From Thiotrichaceae bacterium (GTDB lineage: Bacteria > Pseudomonadota > Gammaproteobacteria > Thiotrichales > Thiotrichaceae), in the NCBI GenBank assembly GCA_026992705.1, contig JALWYT010000212.1, positions 1 through 5,307 of the forward strand: a DNA stretch of 5,307 nucleotides, read 5' to 3'. Under the pieces are notes generated by a model. That model was not told the DNA's origin and did no database searches. It saw only the letters and a program-made list of their open reading frames with translations. Numbering within the stretch: position 1 is the first letter of the stretch; each line of letters begins with the position of its first letter. Positions 1-5,307 of this stretch are shown one piece after another. A program made the translations under genes and the position numbers.

Positions 1-1985
1 GTGAGCCTACGCTAGAGCAGCCTACGCAATCAGGTATTGCTGGCAATGACGGTTCTAATCGTCCTGATGCTTACAATAACCTCACGGTTGATCTCTGTGT
101 GGTCAAGCTAGTGGGCTTGGGTAACCGTGTCTGGATTGATGAATCTGATCCTCAGAATCGTGATAACTCACAAGTTGATAATGCGATTTATGATAACGGT
201 GAATTAACCGTAGCGGATGCAGAAGTACAACTCTTCCCTGAAGGGGCTGATCCTACTATTGATGATTATTATGCAGTAACAACAACAGATAGAAATGGTT
301 GTTACCATTTCAATAATCTGCCCGAAGGTAAGTACTTTGTGCATATTCCTGCTTATCAAGCCGTCGTCACAGGCGATACAGTTGCTGCACTCAGTGCCTA
401 TGTCTCTAGCACAGGTGAAGGGGCAGACAACGGTGTTGATGATAACCAAGATGAAAATGGTAAAGATGACTTCACTATTAATTCGGCGGGTATCTCAAGC
501 ATCGTGTTTGACTTACAAGCCAATAATGAGCCTGTCAATGAGCGAGCTTGTGGCAATAATAAGAGCTTTATTGCAGACAATAGCATCGACGATACCGCAG
601 ACTTTGGTTTAGTCAGTGATTTATCGCTCGGTGATCGCATCTGGATTGATGGCAATGCAAACGGTAAACAGGATGATGAAGAGCATCCATTACCTGGGGC
701 GAAGGTTGAACTCTTGCAAAATGGTCAAACCATCCAGCAAGCGACCTCTGATGCAAATGGTAATTATCTGTTTGATCACCTCACACCAGGCGATTATCAA
801 GTCAAGGTAACACCACCTGCGGGTTATTACCCAACGCCTGTATTCAGTGCTGTTGATGCCAACCAAGGTGATAATAACGGCAATAATGATGACTCAGATT
901 GCCAAGTCACCAGTGCAGATACAACCGTTGAAACAGGTATTATCACCTTGAAACTCGGTGCTGAACCAATTGATGATGGGGACTTTATGAACCCAAGCAG
1001 CAACCTCAGCATTGATTGTGGCTTCTATCGCCCTGTTGCTGTCGGCAATATGATCTGGGAAGATCTGAAAAATGTTGATGGCATCAATAATGAAAATCAG
1101 GGCTTAGAAAACATCAAGGTTGAATTATTGCATGATGACAATACGCCAGTGATTGATGTCTTCGGTAACGTTGTTACCCCTGTTACAACCGCAGCAGATG
1201 GTAAATACTTGTTTGATAATCTCACACCGGGTAGCTATATCGTCAAGGTTACACCACCGACTTTAGGTTATGAATTAACCATCAATAGCGGTGCGAAACC
1301 TGATGAAAATCCATCGGATGTTGATAGCAACTGCTTGGTCGCTGACAATAATACCTTCCAAACGCCTGCATTCCATCTATATGACAATGCAGAGCCTGAA
1401 AGTACGGTTGACGGCGATGACCAAGACCGTGATATGACAGTGGATTGTGGTTTCTATCGTCCAGTAGCGGTTGGCAATATTGTCTGGGTTGATGAAAACG
1501 GTAATGGTATCCGTGAAAGTCATGAAAGATTATTACCAGGTGCGATTGTTACACTGCTAGATGCCAATGGAGACCCTGCACTAGATATCTTTGGTAATGA
1601 AGTTGCCCCCGTTAAGACGGATGAGAACGGTGAATATCACTTTACTAACCTCGCAAGTGGTGAATACATGATTCAAGTCCAGCCACCAGAGGGCTTTTTG
1701 CCAACCATTGGAGTTAATAATCCAAATGATGATTATAACTTTGATAGCAATTGTTTAGCGGTTGATGGAAGCGGCTCAGGTATCGGAGTATCAGGTATTA
1801 TTAGCTTGATATGGGGTCAAGAGCCAACCAATGACGGAGACTCTGACTTCGCAACCAACCAAACTGTTGGTTGTGGCTTCAAGCCAGATGTCTTTAATAT
1901 CCCAACACTAAGTCAATGGGCTTACCTAGTGTTGATGATATTACTAGCAAGTATTGTTTGGCGAGTTAGGGGTGTCAAGCGATAG
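1..1985 (+). CDS. SdrD_B-repeat surface protein with IPTL-CTERM sorting tail (5' partial)
   Basis: This is the C-terminal 660 residues of a large exported repeat protein (residue 1 = codon at position 3). The frame is open to the left edge. The GTG at 99 is an internal valine, because the 32 codons before it (EPTLEQPTQSG... to VDLC) resemble the end of a preceding repeat. Four SdrD_B-like beta-sandwich repeats follow, starting near residues 36, 207, 345 and 488. Each opens with a G-(N/D)-x-(I/V)-W-x-(D/E) signature (GNRVWID, GDRIWID, GNMIWED, GNIVWVD). Each also has a central (D/N)G-x-Y-x-F segment and usually ends in CGFYRP or CGFKPD. Asp-rich loops such as DGNANGKQDDEE suggest calcium binding, as known for Sdr B domains. 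The C-terminus has IPTLSQW (633-639), a hydrophobic stretch (640-653) and RVRGVKR. By family knowledge this tail directs exosortase-type processing, so the protein is probably a surface or matrix component. Its ligand and the missing N-terminus are unknown. The gene is visibly richer in G+C than its two neighbours. Confidence 0.9.
   Translation, partial: EPTLEQPTQSGIAGNDGSNRPDAYNNLTVDLCVVKLVGLGNRVWIDESDPQNRDNSQVDNAIYDNGELTVADAEVQLFPEGADPTIDDYYAVTTTDRNGCYHFNNLPEGKYFVHIPAYQAVVTGDTVAALSAYVSSTGEGADNGVDDNQDENGKDDFTINSAGISSIVFDLQANNEPVNERACGNNKSFIADNSIDDTADFGLVSDLSLGDRIWIDGNANGKQDDEEHPLPGAKVELLQNGQTIQQATSDANGNYLFDHLTPGDYQVKVTPPAGYYPTPVFSAVDANQGDNNGNNDDSDCQVTSADTTVETGIITLKLGAEPIDDGDFMNPSSNLSIDCGFYRPVAVGNMIWEDLKNVDGINNENQGLENIKVELLHDDNTPVIDVFGNVVTPVTTAADGKYLFDNLTPGSYIVKVTPPTLGYELTINSGAKPDENPSDVDSNCLVADNNTFQTPAFHLYDNAEPESTVDGDDQDRDMTVDCGFYRPVAVGNIVWVDENGNGIRESHERLLPGAIVTLLDANGDPALDIFGNEVAPVKTDENGEYHFTNLASGEYMIQVQPPEGFLPTIGVNNPNDDYNFDSNCLAVDGSGSGIGVSGIISLIWGQEPTNDGDSDFATNQTVGCGFKPDVFNIPTLSQWAYLVLMILLASIVWRVRGVKR
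621..1892 (+). repeat. Three tandem SdrD_B-like repeat units within the CDS
   Basis: Units begin at 621, 1035 and 1464 and are about 414-429 bases each. They share the order GN/GD-x-x-W opening, PGA or similar before VELL/VTLL, LTPG-x-Y or SGEY, VTPP/VQPP, DS(D/N)C, and a closing CGF. At DNA level, 1014-1058 and 1443-1487 (the junctions leading into units 2 and 3 of this set) match at 37 of 45 positions by hand alignment. Six of the eight differences are synonymous. The repeats are therefore old duplications kept at protein level, not recent identical copies. A fourth, longer and more diverged unit precedes them (about 108-620). Confidence 0.8.
1899..1982 (+). other. IPTL-CTERM protein-sorting signal
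   Basis: The encoded tail is IPTLSQW, then a hydrophobic segment AYLVLMILLASIVW, then the basic end RVRGVKR. This three-part layout (short motif, single membrane helix, Arg-rich end) is that of exosortase-type sorting signals. The IPTL variant is assigned in the literature to the exosortase called XrtH. The residue after Trp is Ala, where the usual motif has Gly. The expected outcome is transient inner-membrane anchoring followed by cleavage and surface delivery; no exosortase gene is in this window. Confidence 0.88.
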
Positions 1986-1991
1986 CTAAAA

Positions 1992-2017
1992 AAGGAGCAG
2001 TCATTAGATTGCTCCTT
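1992..2017 (+). terminator. Hairpin after the IPTL-CTERM gene, probable terminator
   Basis: AAGGAGCA (1992-1999) pairs perfectly with TGCTCCTT (2010-2017). The stem can extend inward by a G-T wobble, T-A and C-G, leaving a 4-base loop. An A-run (1988-1993) precedes it. The trailing sequence is only TATTCC after the stem, so the U-tract is poor. It starts 6 bases after the stop codon at 1985. It may be a leaky terminator that lets some transcription pass into the next gene 75 bases downstream. Confidence 0.6.
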
Positions 2018-2044
2018 ATTCCTAAATTAGGTAATTTGTTAAGT

Positions 2045-2050
2045 TAAGGG
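2045..2050 (+). promoter_or_regulatory. Ribosome binding site of the propeller/DUF11 gene
   Basis: TAAGGG lies 10 bases upstream of the ATG at 2061, within a purine-rich context. It supports this ATG, which is followed directly by a good signal peptide. The spacing is slightly long but acceptable. No convincing promoter was found in the 75-base gap. Confidence 0.55.
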
Positions 2051-2060
2051 CAATATAAAA

Positions 2061-2132
2061 ATGATAATAAAAAATTTACTAACGGGAGCGATCATATTAG
2101 CAACGTGGCAATTATCATCTGCTACATATGCA
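2061..2132 (+). other. Signal peptide (Sec type)
   Basis: The first 24 residues have a short N-region with one Lys, a hydrophobic core (LLTGAIILATWQL), and a polar end SSATYA. Cleavage is likely between Ala24 and Asn25, with Thr at -3 and Ala at -1. There is no lipobox cysteine, so a lipoprotein is not indicated. Confidence 0.85.
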
Positions 2133-4610
2133 AACGTAACAGGTATGGCATACAGTGATTTTAATGGTGATGGCATACAACAAGCTGGTGAATCTGGGCG
2201 TGGTGGAATTATTGTTAAAGCATATTCTAATACTAATTTACCTAATAAAGATGTAGAAGTCGCAACAACAACGACTAATCCTGATGGGAGCTACACATTA
2301 AATGTTGCTAATGACCAATATCCTGTACGAATTGAATTTTCTATACCAACAGGGCAATGTAATTTAGACGCATCTCAAGATTTTCCTGCTGCTAATGGCA
2401 ATACTTACGGTACGGCTGTACAATTTGCACAAGCTGCAGGTGAAACTCATAATTTTATCTTTAATTATCCTGCTGATTTTTCTATTGATAGCAATCCACG
2501 AGTTTTTCTACCACGTTATGGTAATGGTGATCCTATCGGTGGAGGTAATGCAGGTGATGTTGTTGCAGTAACAAGTTTTCACTATTTAGATGAAGGGCAT
2601 GCTGCAAATTCAGGGCGAGGAGCGAATGATGGACCCGCTTATGATGTTGCAGCACTTGCTAGTCAAGTAGGTAGTGTTTATGGGGTTGCTTATTCACGTC
2701 AAGCCGAAAAAGTTTTTCTTTCTGCTTTTTTAAAAAGACATGCAGGCTTAGGTCCATTAGGTGGGGGAGGTATTTATATACTTGATGCTAATCCTCCATT
2801 TGACACAAATGCTAATTTGGCATTTCTTGATTTTGATGCAATTGGTATTGCAACAAGCGATGAAGTAAATCCATATACCAATGCATTAACAGCACCAAAC
2901 TCAAATGCTGTGACTTTTAGTCCTGTTATTGGCAGTAATACAGATAGGGGGCTGTCTCCTGATAATCAACAACCGAGTGCTGATTCTGCTGCATGGTCTC
3001 AGGTTGGTAAATTATCTTTTGGAGATATCGAAATCTCTGAAGATGGACGTTATTTATATGTCGTCAATTTATATGATCGTAAACTTTATGAAATTGATTT
3101 AACTGATCCTAAGAATCCTATTGCTCCGACTGCGGCAAATGCAGCGGACAAAGTACATGGCTATACTATCCCAGATGCATGTACTGAGCCTAAAGCTGGA
3201 GAATATCGCCCCTTTGCATTGAAAATTTTAAGAGGTAAAGCTTATGTAGGCATTACCTGTTCTGGTGAAAATGCAGATGGTTCATCTACTGGTGCAACTG
3301 CGGCTGATATGAAAGGCTTAATTTATACTTTTGATATAAATTCGCATCAGTGGTCAAATACACCTGAAATTTCATTTACCTTTGATTATCGTAATAATGA
3401 TAAGCCTTGGCACCCTTGGGGATCGGCATGGAATGGTGATTGGGAATATGGAGAACCCTTAATTTCTGATATTGAAATTGATAATGCAGGTAACTTACTT
3501 ATTGGGGTTATGGATAGAAGTGGTCATAAAAAAGGACGTAATAACCGTGATTTAAATGGTAATGGTAATTATAGTTCTGCAACAGTCGGTGATTTACTGC
3601 GTGCTGTTAGAGATCCTAATAATCAGACTTGTTCTTATAGCATTCAATTTAACCCTGAGTTTTATAATGATAATTTAAAACATACGGAGAGTTCACAAGG
3701 TGCATTAGCAGTTCATCATACTAGTGATTTTGATGGTGTTTTATCTACATTTATGGACCCTATTGATACTTGGTCTGCGGGAACACATCTTTATGACAAT
3801 AATGATGGTGGGCGTGAAAAGCGAGGATATGAAGTATTTTACTCCTCTGATATCCGTACTTTTGGAAAAGCCGGAGGCTTAGGTGATCTTGAGGTTATAG
3901 AAAAAGTACCTGCTATTGAAGTAGGTAACCGAGTATGGTTTGATGAAGATCAGGATGGTATTCAAGATGGTAATGAACCCGGTATAGCAGGGGTGGATAT
4001 TGAACTACTTGATGATACCAATACAGTTATTGCAACAGCTACAACAAATAATAAAGGTGAATACTACTTCAACTACAATAATGTGGTAGCAGGTACACAA
4101 TTAGGCTTACTACCAAATTCAAATTATACTGTAAGAATTAAAAATACACATTTTACAAATGGTATTGGACTTGGACCTTTGAGTAATAAAGTACTTACAT
4201 CTATAGATGCTTCAGGCTCAGGTATTGATGATCTTTCTGATAACGATGCCTCACTAGATAATGGATCTGCTGTAATTAAGTTTACAACTAAAAATGCAGG
4301 GCAAAATGATCACAGTTTTGACTTTGGTTTCAAATTACTTCCAATTGATCTTGAACTAAATAAAAAAGCAAATGTAAAAAAGGTACTAGCAAATAAACAA
4401 TTTACTTACACCTTAACATTAACAAATAAGGGTGAGGGTCAGGCGAGTAATATTATTATCAACGATGTCTTACCTACTACTCAAGTTGACTTCATCTCAG
4501 CCAACCCAGCCGCTGAATTTGATAGCTCAACAGGCAACTGGACGATTCCACTACTACAACCCAATGAAAGCAAGACTTTGGAGATTGTGGTTAAAGTGAA
4601 AGCAAATTAG
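2061..4610 (+). CDS. Secreted SdrD_B / beta-propeller-like / DUF11 protein without sorting tail
   Basis: This complete 849-residue exported protein starts at an ATG with a Shine-Dalgarno-like TAAGGG upstream. Residues 1-24 form a signal peptide (Lys4, hydrophobic core, ATYA before Asn25). Residues 26 to about 125 are an SdrD_B-like domain with an Asp loop (D33, N35, D37, E44). Residues about 150-612 contain several propeller-blade-like segments, such as GDIEISEDGRYLYVVN, ISDIEIDNAGNLLIGVMD and FGKAGGLGDLEVI. The same layout, propeller followed by SdrD_B, is familiar from surface proteins annotated only by domain. Residues 619-760 form a canonical SdrD_B domain (GNRVWFDEDQDGIQDGNE, with D628, D630, D632, D636 and E639 suited to calcium). 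Residues 762-849 are DUF11-like, ending in LEIVVKVKAN without the usual closing strand. There is no IPTL, PEP or other membrane tail, so it is probably released or held non-covalently. The exact role is unknown. The gene follows the IPTL-CTERM gene in the same direction and may be partly co-transcribed. Confidence 0.9.
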   Translation: MIIKNLLTGAIILATWQLSSATYANVTGMAYSDFNGDGIQQAGESGRGGIIVKAYSNTNLPNKDVEVATTTTNPDGSYTLNVANDQYPVRIEFSIPTGQCNLDASQDFPAANGNTYGTAVQFAQAAGETHNFIFNYPADFSIDSNPRVFLPRYGNGDPIGGGNAGDVVAVTSFHYLDEGHAANSGRGANDGPAYDVAALASQVGSVYGVAYSRQAEKVFLSAFLKRHAGLGPLGGGGIYILDANPPFDTNANLAFLDFDAIGIATSDEVNPYTNALTAPNSNAVTFSPVIGSNTDRGLSPDNQQPSADSAAWSQVGKLSFGDIEISEDGRYLYVVNLYDRKLYEIDLTDPKNPIAPTAANAADKVHGYTIPDACTEPKAGEYRPFALKILRGKAYVGITCSGENADGSSTGATAADMKGLIYTFDINSHQWSNTPEISFTFDYRNNDKPWHPWGSAWNGDWEYGEPLISDIEIDNAGNLLIGVMDRSGHKKGRNNRDLNGNGNYSSATVGDLLRAVRDPNNQTCSYSIQFNPEFYNDNLKHTESSQGALAVHHTSDFDGVLSTFMDPIDTWSAGTHLYDNNDGGREKRGYEVFYSSDIRTFGKAGGLGDLEVIEKVPAIEVGNRVWFDEDQDGIQDGNEPGIAGVDIELLDDTNTVIATATTNNKGEYYFNYNNVVAGTQLGLLPNSNYTVRIKNTHFTNGIGLGPLSNKVLTSIDASGSGIDDLSDNDASLDNGSAVIKFTTKNAGQNDHSFDFGFKLLPIDLELNKKANVKKVLANKQFTYTLTLTNKGEGQASNIIINDVLPTTQVDFISANPAAEFDSSTGNWTIPLLQPNESKTLEIVVKVKAN
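4344..4607 (+). other. C-terminal DUF11-like domain, apparently cut short
   Basis: The encoded segment starts IDLELNKKANVKKVLANKQF, continues with TYTLTLTNKGEGQASN and NDVLPTT, and closes with TGNWTIPLLQPNESKTLEIV. These are the typical DUF11 landmarks in order. Most DUF11 units continue after the final V-x-V strand with a G-x-Y/I-x-N-x-A segment. Here translation stops first, and no recognisable continuation follows in the 20-odd bases before the hairpin. Loss of a longer C-terminus or a natural short end are both possible. Confidence 0.7.
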
Positions 4611-4620
4611 TAATGAAATA

Positions 4621-4659
4621 CTCCCCCTCATCTATGAATTATTTTAGGTGAGGGTGGAG
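4621..4659. terminator. Bidirectional terminator hairpin between convergent genes
   Basis: CTCCCCCTCATCTA (4621-4634) pairs with TAGGTGAGGGTGGAG (4645-4659), with one bulged base and one G-T wobble, around a 10-base AT-rich loop. On the + strand it is followed by ATTTTGTTGTTTTA. On the - strand it is followed by TATTTCATTA. It therefore suits termination from both sides. The last codons of the minus-strand gene form one arm, and its TAA stop (4639-4641) lies in the loop. Confidence 0.85.
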
Positions 4660-5307
4660 ATTTTGTTGTTTTATATTTCCATAACGATAAAAATTTTTTA
4701 AATATTGTAGTGTTTGTGTTTCTCTAAAAGGCTTTGTAATCATACTGCGAATAATACTTTTTGGACTAATTAACATCGCTAGATTAGAATGATCCTCTAG
4801 TAGTTCTTGCTGTCGTCTTTTGTTATTTAATTGTACATTAGGTATTTCTTTTCCTAAACTTCCTAAGCAATATGAACAAGCCTGTAGTGGCTTAGTTTTA
4901 TTATCTAAATACTGTTTTAAAGTATTTTTTAGTTGATGCTTATTATATAAGTCCACACTGTCCTGCTTTTTATTATCAAATTCTATATTATTTAGAGCTT
5001 GGCGTTCTTGCATATAAGCAGCTGGAGCACAACGATAAAAGCGACCTCGATGAATAAGATTGCAACTCCATTCATGAGCAAGACCACAATTTTGAAAAAC
5101 AAAATTTCTAAATTTTTTAGGTATCTTATTATTGAGCATCGTCAATTGGAAAGTTGGCATGTGCTTTTCCCACAACCTGACCTGATATTGATCACATTTT
5201 TTTCTAATTTCAGTGATATTCCATTGATACTTTATATTTGGATAAAGGCTTAGCCATAATTGATCAATCTCTTGCCATATATCCTTAGACATTTTATGCA
5301 ATAACAC
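4639..5307 (-). CDS. Radical SAM protein, C-terminal part with SPASM-like cluster region (5' partial)
   Basis: This is the C-terminal 222 residues of a gene that runs off the right edge. The first visible codon, GTG at 5307-5305, could be read as a start. However, VLLHKMSKDIWQEIDQLWLS followed by LYPN looks like the radical SAM barrel interior (the familiar TNG-V-L...S-x-YP pattern), so it is probably an internal valine. ATG at 5292 is the only other early start, and it would also leave half a barrel. Cysteines 74, 82, 93, 144 and 147 (C-x7-C-x10-C-x50-C-x2-C-L-G) form a SPASM-like auxiliary cluster region, seen in HEWSCNLIHRGRFYRCAPAA and ACSYCLGSLGK. The catalytic CxxxCxxC should lie outside the window. 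Such proteins perform S-adenosylmethionine-dependent radical chemistry, often on peptides or sugars; the substrate here is unknown. The gene is AT-rich and Lys/Asn-rich, is convergent to the surface-protein gene, and ends inside the shared terminator. Confidence 0.75.
   Translation of the reverse strand: MLLHKMSKDIWQEIDQLWLSLYPNIKYQWNITEIRKKCDQYQVRLWEKHMPTFQLTMLNNKIPKKFRNFVFQNCGLAHEWSCNLIHRGRFYRCAPAAYMQERQALNNIEFDNKKQDSVDLYNKHQLKNTLKQYLDNKTKPLQACSYCLGSLGKEIPNVQLNNKRRQQELLEDHSNLAMLISPKSIIRSMITKPFRETQTLQYLKNFYRYGNIKQQNLHPHLK

Noticed and set aside
204..1012. Several open frames of 61-105 codons on both strands inside the SdrD_B gene
   Set aside because: They overlap a long coding frame with clear repeat domains, have no domain signatures of their own, and are explained by the base composition of the real gene.
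621..1892. Regular periodicity that might suggest a non-coding repeat array or CRISPR
   Set aside because: The period is over 400 bases, the copies are diverged mostly at synonymous positions, and the whole region is one open frame of protein repeats.
1893..1985. LPXTG-type Gram-positive cell-wall anchor suggested by the Sdr-like repeats
   Set aside because: No LPXTG-like motif is present; the motif before the helix is IPTLSQW, which fits exosortase-type sorting.
2021..2031. Small palindrome CCTAA-A-TTAGG just after the first hairpin
   Set aside because: Only five paired bases around a single centre base. It could be an operator half-site pair, but nothing supports a regulator here.
2009..2037. 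Possible promoter in the gap: TTGCTC and TAATTT spaced by 17 bases
   Set aside because: Each box matches the consensus at only about three of six positions, and the first overlaps the hairpin arm, so chance is a good explanation in AT-rich DNA.
4999..5253. 84-codon + strand open frame opposite the radical SAM gene
   Set aside because: It lies wholly antisense to a frame with a conserved cysteine pattern, and its product shows no recognisable features.

Overview
The window holds three genes: two large cell-surface or secreted repeat proteins on the + strand, and a convergent gene on the - strand that runs in from the right edge. The first and last are cut by the window edges; only the middle gene is complete. 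The organism is probably a Gram-negative proteobacterium with an AT-leaning genome. The main reason is the C-terminus of the first protein, an IPTL-CTERM tail (IPTLSQW, hydrophobic segment, Arg/Lys end), which belongs to the exosortase-type sorting systems of Proteobacteria and not to Gram-positive LPXTG anchoring. I cannot name a genus from sequence alone.

Layout. Positions 1-1985 (+) are the 3' part of a gene encoding a chain of SdrD_B-like beta-sandwich repeats ending in the IPTL-CTERM signal. The frame is open to the left edge, so the true start lies outside. A 75-base gap follows, with a hairpin (1992-2017) that looks like a terminator or attenuator and a modest ribosome binding site. 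Positions 2061-4610 (+) encode an 849-residue exported protein: signal peptide, N-terminal SdrD_B-like domain, a long region with beta-propeller-like segments, a canonical SdrD_B domain, and a single DUF11-like domain that stops early. It has no sorting tail. Its stop is followed in frame by two more stops (TAG TAA TGA). A strong hairpin (4621-4659) separates it from the convergent gene and contains that gene's last codons.

Positions 4639-5307 (-) encode the C-terminal part of what I read as a radical SAM protein with a SPASM-like second iron-sulfur cluster region (Cys 74, 82, 93, 144 and 147 of the visible part). The frame runs off the right edge, and its first visible residues look like the interior of the radical SAM barrel, so the catalytic CxxxCxxC motif should lie to the right.

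How they fit together. The two + strand genes are related in domain type and orientation. They plausibly form a pair of surface or matrix proteins, one carrying a membrane sorting tail and the other apparently released. The radical SAM gene is convergent and lower in G+C, and nothing in the window ties it to the other two. No RNA genes, CRISPR arrays, insertion sequences or attachment sites were seen, and no gene-free stretch exceeds 75 bases.
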